Shown piece by piece: positions 22,483 to 31,374 of a stretch of DNA of 64,000 bases (position 1 is the stretch's first letter; each line of letters begins with the position of its first letter). The notes beneath the pieces were generated by a model that ran no database searches, was not told where the DNA came from, and saw only the letters and a list, made by a program, of their open reading frames with translations. This stretch comes from Bartonella vinsonii subsp. arupensis OK-94-513 (GTDB taxonomy: Bacteria; Pseudomonadota; Alphaproteobacteria; Rhizobiales; Rhizobiaceae): the NCBI RefSeq assembly GCF_000278235.1, contig NZ_JH725037.1:364487-428486 (forward strand), written 5' to 3'. The position numbers were made by a program, and so were the translations under genes.

Positions 22483-23877
22483 ATGGCCAGTCTTACCATT
22501 CGTAATCTTTCCCCTGAAATCAAAGAAGCTTTACGCATACGTGCCGCAAAAAATGGCATTTCTATGGAAGAGGAAGTCCGCCGCCTTTTAAGCAGTTTCA
22601 CCACTCCATCTATATCCCCTTCTCAAGCAAGCACCCTTGAGACGCAATCATTGCAATCAAAGTCACTGCTTCTCATTATCGGAGGCAGTATAGCAGCCTA
22701 TAAAGCGCTTGATCTGATTCGCCGCTTGCAAGAACGGGGAGCACACTTAAACATTATTATGACAAAAGCAGCACAAAAATTTATTACGCCTTTAGCCGCT
22801 GAAGCTCTCAGTGGTCGTACTGTGTATAGCGATTTGTTCTCACGCGAAGAAGAACATGACATCGGCCATATTCGGTTAGCGCGTGATGCTGATCTCATTA
22901 TTTTAGCTCCTGCCACAGCCAATCGCATTGCAAAAATAGCCAATGGCATAGGTGATGATTTGGCTGATTGTGTGCTTTTAGCAGCACGCTGTCCACTCTT
23001 GATTGCACCAGCTATGAACCCAACAATGTGGACACATCCAGCAACTGTTCGCAATGTTGCAAAATTACGCACAGATGGCATTCATATCGTAGGACCAGAA
23101 ATTGGCAAAATGGCTGAACGCGATGAAAGTGGCTGCGGGCGTATGAGTGAACCCTTAACCATTGTAGCTGCAGCAGAAGCTCTTTTAGGTGTACAAGAAA
23201 AGCCGCTTTCTGGTCGCCATTTCATTGTCACTTCTGGTCCTACCCATGAACCAATCGATCCTGTCCGTTATCTTGCTAATCGTTCTTCTGGTAAACAAGG
23301 ACACGCTATTGCAACAGCTCTTGCACATTTAGGTGCCAAAGTGACACTTATTTGTGGACCGGTTAACCTTACCGCTCCCAAAGAGGTGAAAACCATCCGT
23401 GTTGAAACAGCATGTCAGATGTTACAAGCCGTTCAAGCTGCATTACCTGCCGATGGTGCAATTTTTGTCGCTGCTGTTTGCGATTGGCGCAGCCAAACAC
23501 ACTCTGTACATAAGATCAAAAAAAGTTCTCATAAAACACCACCATCCTTGCATATGGTAGAAAATCCAGACATCTTAGCAACAATTGGACATGCTCCAAA
23601 CCGCCCGCCACTGGTAATTGGGTTTGCTGCTGAAACTTGTGACATAATTGCAAATGCGCAAAAAAAATGTGCCGAAAAAGGAGCAAACTTTATTCTTGCT
23701 AATGATATTTCTCTTCACCCTGATGGCACAAGTGTCATGGGCGCTGATACAAATCAAGTTTGTCTTGTTAGCAAAGACAATGTCGAACAGTGGCCGCACA
23801 TGAATAAACAACAAGTAGCACAAAAATTAGCAAAGGTTATTGTATCATTCTTCGAGTCTTATAGCCCTACTCACTAA
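22483..23877 (+). CDS. coaBC: CoaBC with an N-terminal FitA-like ribbon-helix-helix domain
   Basis: A 464-residue bifunctional phosphopantothenate-cysteine ligase/phosphopantothenoylcysteine decarboxylase for coenzyme A synthesis. Residues 1-40 (MASLTIRNLSPEIKEALRIR followed by a second helix through SMEEEVRRLLSSF) match a FitA/Arc-type ribbon-helix-helix DNA-binding domain. Residues 41-60 are a Ser/Thr/Gln linker. The FMN-dependent CoaC domain spans about 61-235 (GGSIAAYKALDLIRRL, active His129 in GHIRLA, PAMNPTMW at 176-183, SGCGRMSEP with Cys218). The CoaB domain spans about 242-464 (SGPTHEPIDPVRYLANRSSG). No ATG occurs between the two parts before the FMN loop; a TTG at codon 57 (22651) is the only plausible internal start. 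The RHH part could regulate, dimerise or be vestigial. Confidence 0.93.
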   Translation: MASLTIRNLSPEIKEALRIRAAKNGISMEEEVRRLLSSFTTPSISPSQASTLETQSLQSKSLLLIIGGSIAAYKALDLIRRLQERGAHLNIIMTKAAQKFITPLAAEALSGRTVYSDLFSREEEHDIGHIRLARDADLIILAPATANRIAKIANGIGDDLADCVLLAARCPLLIAPAMNPTMWTHPATVRNVAKLRTDGIHIVGPEIGKMAERDESGCGRMSEPLTIVAAAEALLGVQEKPLSGRHFIVTSGPTHEPIDPVRYLANRSSGKQGHAIATALAHLGAKVTLICGPVNLTAPKEVKTIRVETACQMLQAVQAALPADGAIFVAAVCDWRSQTHSVHKIKKSSHKTPPSLHMVENPDILATIGHAPNRPPLVIGFAAETCDIIANAQKKCAEKGANFILANDISLHPDGTSVMGADTNQVCLVSKDNVEQWPHMNKQQVAQKLAKVIVSFFESYSPTH

Positions 23878-24332
23878 TGAGTAAAAAACTCTTTGTTTCA
23901 AATGAAAATAAAAATTCCGCAAAAATGAACCGATCAAATGCTTTAAAAAATGCAATACCAAACAAAAAATAAATGGTATGCATTAAAGAACGTAAAAATA
24001 CTTAATACGTATAATTCCTAATCGAATAATTTTCTTTGTACAAAGAGTAATCTTCTGCATATTTGAAAGAAATGAAACTCTTTACATGTTTGAGCCTTTT
24101 ATAACACAGATAATTTTGGCGGTTTTATTGCTATTCACTTTTGTTGCTTATTTTATGAGCATGACAAAAAAATCTATCAGATTTTTCTAAAATGTATGAA
24201 GAATAAAAATATTTTTTCTTGACTGTTTATCCTTAAACAACAACATTATAAGCTTTACGAAATAAGTTCCTATATAAAGCTCATCAATCTCTCTCTTGTT
24301 TTCACTTTTTTTCTCTTATTTACTTGATTATT
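23878..24332. other. Intergenic region between coaBC and the EI24-family gene
   Basis: About 455 AT-rich nucleotides. The only item of note is a 34-codon ORF for a hydrophobic peptide at 24086-24190, listed separately. No clear terminator hairpin follows coaBC. Confidence 0.5.
24086..24190 (+). CDS. Candidate 34-residue single-helix membrane peptide
   Basis: The ORF starts at ATG 24086 and encodes a short N-terminus (MFEPFITQ), a strongly hydrophobic segment (IILAVLLLFTFVAYFM) and a basic tail (SMTKKSIRFF), which is the pattern of bacterial single-pass microproteins such as KdpF. No kdp genes are nearby. The ribosome binding site is weak. AT-rich DNA makes hydrophobic ORFs by chance, so the call is tentative. 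Confidence 0.3.
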   Translation: MFEPFITQIILAVLLLFTFVAYFMSMTKKSIRFF

Positions 24333-25052
24333 ATGATTTTTACTTCCGCCTATCGCGCTTTACAACGCCTTCTAACCCCACAGTATCGCATTATGTTATT
24401 GAAAGCATTGGGGATTACTTTCGTTGTGCTTATTATTCTATGGTTATGTATACACCAGCTTTTTGTGTCCTATTTTTGGCCTTGGATTGCTCATTTTTTT
24501 CCTGGATTACCCAGTTGGGCAGGATGGTTGGGATTGGGCATGCTTATCATTTTTAATCTTGGTTTAGCTTTGCTGATGGCTTTTTTTATCGCCCCAATCA
24601 CCGCTATGATTGGTAGTTTTTTCATTGATTCTGCTGCTGAAATTATTGAAAAAGAAGATTATCCAAACGAGCCTATTGGACATGCCATGCCGTTTGGACG
24701 TTCTCTCATTCTCTCTTTTAAATTTGTTCTCTTAAGCCTTCTCGGCAATGGAATCGCTTTTCTTTTGTTTTTCATTCCAGGTATCAATTTGATCGCCTTT
24801 TATGTTATTAATGGCTACTTACTTGGTCGTGAATATTTTGTGTTTGCCGCTTACCGTTTTCGAACGGAGCATGAAGCACATGCTTTTTTACGCGTTCATT
24901 ACTTAACTGTTTTTGGGGCAGGATTATTGATCGCGCTTTTTGTTTCGGTTCCTATCCTTAACTTAGCAACACCGCTTTTCGCAGCCGCCTTTATGACACA
25001 CTTACACAAAATGCTTTCCCAAAAGACCACCGTATGCATCACACAAAAATAA
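24333..25052 (+). CDS. EI24/CysZ-family integral membrane protein
   Basis: A protein of 239 residues with about four to five hydrophobic helices (around residues 26-48, 65-95, 130-165 and 195-220 from the start used). The segments FFIAPITAMIGSFFIDSAAEIIE and GYLLGREYFVFAAYRF are typical of the EI24/CysZ family, placed around residues 85-105 and 165-180. CysZ in gammaproteobacteria takes up sulfate for cysteine synthesis, but alphaproteobacterial members are not proven sulfate transporters, so function is open. The ATG at 24333 is preferred to a TTG at 24324. A strong terminator follows. Confidence 0.82.
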   Translation: MIFTSAYRALQRLLTPQYRIMLLKALGITFVVLIILWLCIHQLFVSYFWPWIAHFFPGLPSWAGWLGLGMLIIFNLGLALLMAFFIAPITAMIGSFFIDSAAEIIEKEDYPNEPIGHAMPFGRSLILSFKFVLLSLLGNGIAFLLFFIPGINLIAFYVINGYLLGREYFVFAAYRFRTEHEAHAFLRVHYLTVFGAGLLIALFVSVPILNLATPLFAAAFMTHLHKMLSQKTTVCITQK

Positions 25053-25090
25053 CGATGCGTATTCACTTAAAAGCTACAGAGTGCATGAAT

Positions 25091-25122
25091 AAAAGAGAGT
25101 TTAAAATAGACTCTCTCTTTTT
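25091..25122 (+). terminator. Rho-independent terminator after EI24-family gene
   Basis: GAGAGT (25095-25100) pairs with ACTCTC (25110-25115), extended by AAAA against a TTTTT run at 25118-25122 with a two-base bulge. It lies 40 nt after the stop of the EI24-family gene and is oriented for it. Confidence 0.75.
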
Positions 25123-25600
25123 AAACAACTGCCTTCATTGCTTTCATAAAAAGAACCCCTTTAAAAAATCTTGCTCTGGTACTGGTACTTCGTTAACATA
25201 GCATTATCATGGCCATTGTTATCATGAACTGTTATAGTCTTTATAATTTTAAGGCTTCTTTTGCTTCAAAACCGTTGGTATTAATGATAAAGTGAATGTT
25301 CGTTTTTATCAGTAGCAAATGAGGAACAGCGTAGGGAATAAATTGTGATATCAAAGCAATAGAATAACATAAGTTCTTAAAAATGCTGAGAGATTTGTTA
25401 TAAGGAATGCTCTCATGCAGCTGACTGCTATGATATGGAAAATAAAAATTAAAGGATAATGGAGTTAGAGCTATACGTGTACTTGTAAAAGTATTAAAGA
25501 GATTCGTTCATTTTAATGTAAAGTGGATCTCATCACTTCAATCCTAGTATTCTTTCAAATCGTGCAAAAAATGTATAATATTTAAAGAGAGGCTATAAAG
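25123..25600. other. Intergenic region upstream of accD
   Basis: About 480 nt with no supported ORF. In many relatives trpA (with trpB and trpF) lies directly before accD; no recognisable trp remnant was seen here. AGAGAGG about 10 nt before the accD ATG is its ribosome binding site. Confidence 0.5.
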
Positions 25601-26521
25601 ATGAACTGGATTACAAGTTATGTTCGTCCTAAAATTAACTCCATATTGGGGCGCCGTGAAATTCCAGATAATCTATGGATTAAAGATCCCACCAGTGGTG
25701 AAATGGTCTTTCATAAAGATCTGGAAATGAATCAATATGTCATTCCCAATTCTGGTTATCACATGCGTATTAGCGCTAAAAATCGTCTTATGCATTTTTT
25801 TGATGATGGCGTTTATACGCCTCTTGAAAATCCAAAAGTCGTAACAGATCCTTTAAAGTTTCGCGATGAAAAACGCTATATCGACAGGTTAAAAGATTAT
25901 CGTTCTAAACTTGGAGTTGATGACAACATTTTAAGTGCACATGGTACTATCGAAGGCTTACCAATTATAGCCACCGTTCAAGACTTTGCTTTTATGGGTG
26001 GATCACTTGGTATGGCTTCAGGAGAAGCTATCATTAAAGCTTTTGAGACTGCCATTGCCGAAAAATGTCCTTTAGTTCTTTTTGCTGCTTCTGGCGGTGC
26101 ACGCATGCAAGAAGGAACACTTTCATTGATGCAAATGCCCCGTACAACAGTCGCAATTGAAATGCTGAAAGAAGCAAAACTTCCTTATATTGTTGTTCTT
26201 ACCAATCCAACCACAGGTGGTGTTACTGCTTCTTACGCCATGCTTGGCGATATTCACATTGCTGAACCCGGTGCTATGATTGGTTTTGCGGGACCACGAG
26301 TGATTCAACAAACCATACGTGAAACTTTACCTGAAGGTTTTCAAAGTAGTGAATATCTTCTCGAACATGGCATGATTGACATGGTTGTCTCGCGTTTAGA
26401 AATGAAAACCACCATTGCACGCCTTTTACGCTTGATGATGAAATGTCCTGCAACTGTTCATCCTTCCAATCCATCTCCAACAGATTCTCAGGTACCACTT
26501 TCTAATACAAAAGCTGCTTAA
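25601..26521 (+). CDS. accD: Acetyl-CoA carboxylase carboxyltransferase subunit beta
   Basis: A 306-residue subunit that with AccA transfers CO2 from carboxybiotin to acetyl-CoA, the committed step of fatty acid synthesis. The carboxyltransferase core is clear: [51 protein letters not shown] and [18 protein letters not shown]. The N-terminal part aligns with the zinc ribbon of E. coli AccD, but all four cysteine ligands are replaced ([11 protein letters not shown] and IPNSGYHM), so no zinc site can form. The basic start [20 protein letters not shown] is typical of rhizobial AccD. folC follows after 4 nt, indicating an operon. Confidence 0.96.
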   Translation: MNWITSYVRPKINSILGRREIPDNLWIKDPTSGEMVFHKDLEMNQYVIPNSGYHMRISAKNRLMHFFDDGVYTPLENPKVVTDPLKFRDEKRYIDRLKDYRSKLGVDDNILSAHGTIEGLPIIATVQDFAFMGGSLGMASGEAIIKAFETAIAEKCPLVLFAASGGARMQEGTLSLMQMPRTTVAIEMLKEAKLPYIVVLTNPTTGGVTASYAMLGDIHIAEPGAMIGFAGPRVIQQTIRETLPEGFQSSEYLLEHGMIDMVVSRLEMKTTIARLLRLMMKCPATVHPSNPSPTDSQVPLSNTKAA

Positions 26522-26525
26522 GCTC

Positions 26526-27845
26526 ATGGAAAAAAGCCAAGTACAGAGGATGATAGATGATTTACTAAAAAACTATCCCAAAAAATTTGATCTTTCTTTA
26601 GAGCGTATTGTTCGCCTTTTAGAACGACTTGGTAATCCACATTTAAAGCTTGCACCTGTTATTCACATTGCTGGAACAAATGGCAAAGGATCTGCTTGTG
26701 CAATTTGTCGTGCTCTTTTGGAAAGTGCAGGTTATCGCGTTCATGTCTATAGCTCACCTCATCTTGTCAACTGGAATGAACGCTGCAGGTTAGGTCAAAA
26801 AGGAAGAGGTGAACTTGTTACAGAGAGCCAATTGGCTGAAACAATTCGTGAAATTATAAAAGTGAATTGTCAAGAATCGATCACTATTTTTGAAATTTTC
26901 ACAGCAGCAGCTTTTATGCTGTTTAGTACGCATCCAGCTGATGTCGTAATTTTAGAAGTTGGGTTAGGAGGGCGTTTTGATGCCACCAATGTCATTAATA
27001 AGCCAGCTGTATCGCTTATTATGCCCATCGATTATGATCATGAAGCTTTTCTTGGAAACACAATTGCACAAATTGCTTTTCAAAAAGGGGGAATTATCAA
27101 ACCATCAGTTCCTGTGGTTATTGGTAAACAAAGCCACGAGGAAACTCTTTCACTTTTAACAACCCTTGCGGATAAAAATAAATCCCCTTATTCTTTGTTT
27201 GATCAAGATTATCAAAGCTATACAGAATATGGACGTATGGTCTTTCAAAATAGTCAAGGTCTCATGGATCTTCCTCTTCCTAACCTCATTGGTGCTCATC
27301 AAATTGCCAATGCTGGCGCTTCTCTTGAAGCAATTCATCAAGCAGGTTTTCAACTTTCAGAACAAGCAATAAGTCACGCTTTGCAAAATATTTATTGGCC
27401 CGCACGAATGCAACATCTTACCCATGGACTTTTGGTTGACCAACTCTCTCCTAGTATTGATTTATGGTTAGATGGTGGGCATAATCCTGCTGCTGGAAAA
27501 ATTGTTGCAGCAGAACTTACCCAATGGAGAAAAAAAACAAACCGTCCTTTTATTATGATCGCTGGCATGCTCAATACCAAAGATGCTGTTGGTTATTTTC
27601 GTCCTTTAGCCAACCTTGTAGATAAAATCTATACAATCCCTCTGACCGATAACACAGCAGGTATTTGTCCAAAGATTTTAGCTGAATCTGCTCGAAAAGT
27701 AGGCCTCTTCGCCATCCCTCAAGCTCATCTACAAGATGCCTTACAGAGAATTAACTTAGAGCATAAAGATGCAATTGTCCTTATTGGCGGTTCCCTTTAC
27801 CTTGCCGGTGATATTTTACGTGACAATAAAACACCACCATGTTAG
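26526..27845 (+). CDS. folC: Folylpolyglutamate synthase/dihydrofolate synthase
   Basis: A 439-residue Mur-ligase-family enzyme that adds glutamate to dihydropteroate and folates. The P-loop is HIAGTNGKGSACAIC near residue 50; other signatures are SSPHLVNWNERCRL, ILEVGLGGRFDATNV near 145, and the C-terminal LWLDGGHNPAAGK near 315. Length is normal. It is encoded 4 nt after accD; the accD-folC pairing is conserved in Rhizobiales, where trpA usually precedes and trxA may follow. Here trxA is instead behind addA, about 14 kb away. Confidence 0.95.
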   Translation: MEKSQVQRMIDDLLKNYPKKFDLSLERIVRLLERLGNPHLKLAPVIHIAGTNGKGSACAICRALLESAGYRVHVYSSPHLVNWNERCRLGQKGRGELVTESQLAETIREIIKVNCQESITIFEIFTAAAFMLFSTHPADVVILEVGLGGRFDATNVINKPAVSLIMPIDYDHEAFLGNTIAQIAFQKGGIIKPSVPVVIGKQSHEETLSLLTTLADKNKSPYSLFDQDYQSYTEYGRMVFQNSQGLMDLPLPNLIGAHQIANAGASLEAIHQAGFQLSEQAISHALQNIYWPARMQHLTHGLLVDQLSPSIDLWLDGGHNPAAGKIVAAELTQWRKKTNRPFIMIAGMLNTKDAVGYFRPLANLVDKIYTIPLTDNTAGICPKILAESARKVGLFAIPQAHLQDALQRINLEHKDAIVLIGGSLYLAGDILRDNKTPPC

Positions 27846-27888
27846 AAATTGATTATTCATAGAGCTTTGAAAGATAGACCTTGTAATC

Positions 27889-28887
27889 ATGCAACTTGAT
27901 TGTGCACTTTATCAACATCCTAAACTTATTACTGTTTTTGGCGGATCTGGTTTTGTAGGACGACATGTCGTTGAAACTCTAACCAAACGTGGTTATCGCG
28001 TTCGCATTGCGGTTCGTTGTCCACAAAAAGCTTATTATATGCTGCAAATAGGAGAAGTAGGCCAAACCCAAATGCTTAAAACTGATATCAAGCATCGTGC
28101 CTCTGTTGCGCGGGCATTGCTTGGAGCAGAGGGCGCAGTCTTTCTTCCTGGTAGTTTAACACAAGCAAATCAATCGAACTTTCAAAAAATACAAATTGAT
28201 GGTACACAAAATGTCTCTGAGTTAACCGCTGAAGCTGGTATTCCACTTCTCTATATGTCAGCACTTGTAGCCAATGAAAACGCTTCATTTCTTTATGCAC
28301 GCGTTAAATCTATGTGTGAGAAAATTGTTCACAGCAAACATCCTCAAGCAATTATTATGCGCCCCTCTGTTATCTTTGGGCCAGAGGATTGTTTTTTCAA
28401 CACCTTAGCAAACTTTTCACGTTTTTTACCGATTATGCCTCTTTTTGGAGGGGGACAGAGCAAATTGCAGCCCGTATATGTTGGCGATATCGCTGAATTT
28501 GTCGTGCGCGCTTTAGAAGGACAGGTTATCTCTGGAAAAAGCTATGATCTTGGGGGACCCCAAACTGTCACATTCCAAAATGTTCTTGAAAATATATTAA
28601 AAATCGTTCACCGTAAAAAAACAATTCTCTCCATGCCTCTTTCTGCTGGTCTATTGATTGGAGGTATTTTGGGGACTATCGGTAAACTGCCTCTCTTACC
28701 AACATTCCTCACAGCTCATCAAATACGCTTCCTGCAAGTGGATAATATTGTTTCTCAAGAAGCTATAGAAAATGGATATACTTTAGAAGGAGCAGGAATT
28801 TCTCCCAAAACAATGGCTGCTCTCTTACCAAGTTATCTCTGGAGATTTCGTCCACAAGGTCAATTCTCAAAAAATTTGCCAGCTTAA
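27889..28887 (+). CDS. NDUFA9-like NAD(P)-binding oxidoreductase
   Basis: A 332-residue atypical short-chain dehydrogenase. The Rossmann motif ITVFGGSGFVGRHVVETL is near residue 14; later segments (YARVKSMCE, IMRPSVIFGPEDCFFN, LQPVYVGDIAEFVVRAL) fit the complex I NDUFA9 subunit group. Mitochondrial NDUFA9 is an accessory subunit of NADH dehydrogenase; in alphaproteobacteria homologues are present, but an attachment to complex I is not certain. It stands 43 nt after folC on the same strand and before a gap of about 1 kb. Confidence 0.87.
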   Translation: MQLDCALYQHPKLITVFGGSGFVGRHVVETLTKRGYRVRIAVRCPQKAYYMLQIGEVGQTQMLKTDIKHRASVARALLGAEGAVFLPGSLTQANQSNFQKIQIDGTQNVSELTAEAGIPLLYMSALVANENASFLYARVKSMCEKIVHSKHPQAIIMRPSVIFGPEDCFFNTLANFSRFLPIMPLFGGGQSKLQPVYVGDIAEFVVRALEGQVISGKSYDLGGPQTVTFQNVLENILKIVHRKKTILSMPLSAGLLIGGILGTIGKLPLLPTFLTAHQIRFLQVDNIVSQEAIENGYTLEGAGISPKTMAALLPSYLWRFRPQGQFSKNLPA

Positions 28888-29938
28888 CACATACTCTCAC
28901 AATAATGAATCAAGCTTTTGATTGATGATGTTTCATTTGTCTCCTCTTGAAATGAGAGAACTGAATAACGTCATATTTTTTCATTTCAATCTTTTGTACT
29001 CAAGATTATAAAAATTCTATCCGCATATCACAAGAAAGAGCATTCTATGGATAAAAATGGGTTTAGCCTATTGCGCTAAGAATATAAGGATAATGGTATC
29101 GCCTATATTATACTATTTACAAACCAGCACTAGGAAAAGGAATGACAAACAGGGGGAGACATTTCTTTAAAAAGCGCGTAAACGATAAACACAATGACGC
29201 ACTATTCTGCGTAAAAGGACATGATGTTATTAAAAAGAACGCGTTACGCAAAATGCTAGGCATAACGCAATTTTCATTATTTAAAAGATATTGCGGTGGA
29301 CATTTTTGAAAGTTGTAAAACCAAACTCCAAAAGAGAGGAAATCTGAGAAATCCTTCTTATCGCTACGCCTTCATGTTTTTCCCAAATGAAGCTATGTTC
29401 TGATTTGAGATTAAACCTTGTAGAATAGCCAATATTCTAATTCCAATCTGCTATACAAACGCTAGGATAGCTTCTCTCTGGTCTGTCTTAAGTTCTATCC
29501 CAAATATACGGCTGATCTTAACAAACAATCACAAAACGCGCATATTGTGAATGCCTATTCCTTTTGGAAGCTAATGAACCTTTATTTAAAAAATATCTGT
29601 ATGGATGAAATTCACATATTTTATTCTTTTTTCAAAAAAATAATCTCATAACAATTTTTCTTGTCACATTGTCATTTTTTTACAATTCAAAAGCAATAAA
29701 ATTTGATGAATTTTGCTTACTTAAAAAAATCTATGAGTCCTTTCCTCTTATTTTACAGGAATATTATCATTTAAGACGTAAATGTGAATTTATATGACAA
29801 GTTTATGGAGATTTGAGAAGGAAATTTTCTACATAAAGAAGTCTTTCTATTGGCTTGCATTTTTTTTTAATTTCTCCTACCGTCTTCTTTAATTTCTACT
29901 ACCCTTTGGGGATAAACAATTTTAAAGGAATTCAAAGA
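28888..29938. other. Large intergenic region upstream of ahcY
   Basis: About 1050 nt without a recognised gene. It holds a 55-codon ORF at 29142-29309 with a good ribosome binding site (listed separately) and a long AT-rich leader just before ahcY that ends in AAAGGA at the ahcY start. I looked for SAM-II and SAH riboswitch features in the leader and saw none. The size and lack of genes suggest decayed sequence. Confidence 0.5.
29142..29309 (+). CDS. Doubtful 55-residue ORF
   Basis: This ORF has AGGAAAAGG directly before the ATG and encodes a basic peptide starting MTNRGRHFFKKRVNDKHNDA and ending FKRYCGGHF. There is no recognised family. The middle part (VIKKNALRKMLGITQFSLFKRY) could be a helix-turn-helix fragment, but that is speculation. 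It may be a remnant or a chance ORF. Confidence 0.2.
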   Translation: MTNRGRHFFKKRVNDKHNDALFCVKGHDVIKKNALRKMLGITQFSLFKRYCGGHF

Positions 29939-31336
29939 ATGGCAACTCAAGATTATGTTGTCAAAGATATTGCACTTGCTGCCTATGGGCGTAAAGAACT
30001 CGATATCGCCGAAACAGAAATGCCTGGTTTAATGGCTTGTCGTAAAGAGTTTTGTTCCAGCCAACCTTTGCGTGGAGCACGTATTTCTGGTTCATTGCAT
30101 ATGACGATTCAAACAGCTGTTTTGATTGAAACATTGAAAGCACTTGGCGCCGATGTACGGTGGAGTTCTAGCAATATTTTTTCTACGCAAGACCACGCCG
30201 CAGCAGCTATTGCAGCTACTGGCACCCCTGTTTTCGCAGTTAAAGGCGAAACTCTTGAAGAATATTGGGCTTATATAGATGCAATTTTCCAATGGCCTGA
30301 TGGTAATCCTTCCAATCTCATTTTAGATGATGGAGCTGATGCTACAAACTATATTTTAGTAGGTTATCAAGCGGAAACAAATAAAAATATTCTTTCTGAT
30401 CCTAAAACAGAAGAAGAGGGATTTTTTTTCAAACAAATTCAAAAACGTATGACTGCAACACCAGGGTTTTTCACACGCCAGCGTGCAGCAATCAAAGGTG
30501 TTAGTGAAGAAACCACAACGGGGGTACACCGTCTTTATCAACTACAAAAAGAAGGGCTTCTGCCTTTTCCTGCCATTAATGTCAATGATAGCGTCACTAA
30601 ATCAAAATTTGATAACAAATACGGGTGTAGAGAATCATTGGTAGATGGTATCAGACGCGGGACAGACGTGATGATAGCTGGAAAAACAGCTATTGTCTGT
30701 GGCTATGGCGATGTAGGAAAAGGTTCAGCGGCCTCTCTTTCAGGTGCTGGAGCCCGTGTTAAAGTGACAGAAATTGATCCAATCTGCGCCCTTCAAGCAG
30801 CTATGGACGGCTATGAAGTCGTTGATTTAGATGATGCCGCCTCCAGTGCCGATATTATCATCACAACAACGGGCAATAAAGATGTTGTTCGCTTAGATCA
30901 TATGCGACAAGTAAAAGATATGTGTATTCTTGGAAATATTGGTCACTTTGATAATGAAATCCAAGTCTCCGCTCTTCGAAATTTGCCATGGACAAATATT
31001 AAGCCGCAAGTCGATATGGTTACCTTTCCTGATGGAAAACGTATCATTTTGCTCTCTGAAGGACGTTTGCTTAATCTCGGTAATGCTACAGGACACCCCT
31101 CTTTTGTCATGTCAGCATCATTTACCAATCAAGTTTTAGCGCAAATTGAACTCTTTAACCGTTCCGAGCACTACAAAAATGAAGTAGCTGTTTTACCTAA
31201 ACACCTTGATGAAAAAGTTGCGCGCCTTCACCTTGATCGTCTAGGAATAAAATTAAGCGTTTTATCAGAAGAACAAGCCGCATATATTGGAGTTACACCA
31301 CAAGGACCTTATAAACCAGATCATTATCGTTACTAA
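29939..31336 (+). CDS. ahcY: Adenosylhomocysteinase
   Basis: A 465-residue NAD-dependent enzyme that splits S-adenosylhomocysteine into adenosine and homocysteine, clearing the product of methyltransferases. Visible are [20 protein letters not shown], the NAD-binding [13 protein letters not shown] near residue 255, [12 protein letters not shown] and the C-terminal PDHYRY. The ATG at 29939 is chosen because it opens the conserved [14 protein letters not shown] and has AAAGGA before it; the frame is open upstream to a TTG at 29855 without such features. It is followed by divL after 38 nt, as in other alphaproteobacteria. Confidence 0.96.
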   Translation: MATQDYVVKDIALAAYGRKELDIAETEMPGLMACRKEFCSSQPLRGARISGSLHMTIQTAVLIETLKALGADVRWSSSNIFSTQDHAAAAIAATGTPVFAVKGETLEEYWAYIDAIFQWPDGNPSNLILDDGADATNYILVGYQAETNKNILSDPKTEEEGFFFKQIQKRMTATPGFFTRQRAAIKGVSEETTTGVHRLYQLQKEGLLPFPAINVNDSVTKSKFDNKYGCRESLVDGIRRGTDVMIAGKTAIVCGYGDVGKGSAASLSGAGARVKVTEIDPICALQAAMDGYEVVDLDDAASSADIIITTTGNKDVVRLDHMRQVKDMCILGNIGHFDNEIQVSALRNLPWTNIKPQVDMVTFPDGKRIILLSEGRLLNLGNATGHPSFVMSASFTNQVLAQIELFNRSEHYKNEVAVLPKHLDEKVARLHLDRLGIKLSVLSEEQAAYIGVTPQGPYKPDHYRY

Positions 31337-31374
31337 AATGTTTCCTTGGGTTAAAAGAAAAGGGAAAAAGTGCC

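Noticed and set aside
29280..29433. Open minus-strand stretch resembling a beta-strand-rich fragment
   Set aside because: It has no start codon, a stop directly before it, and no family match; it was kept only as a remark in the findings.
29740..29938. SAM-II or SAH riboswitch in the ahcY leader
   Set aside because: I looked for the conserved cores and pairing in this AT-rich leader and found none.
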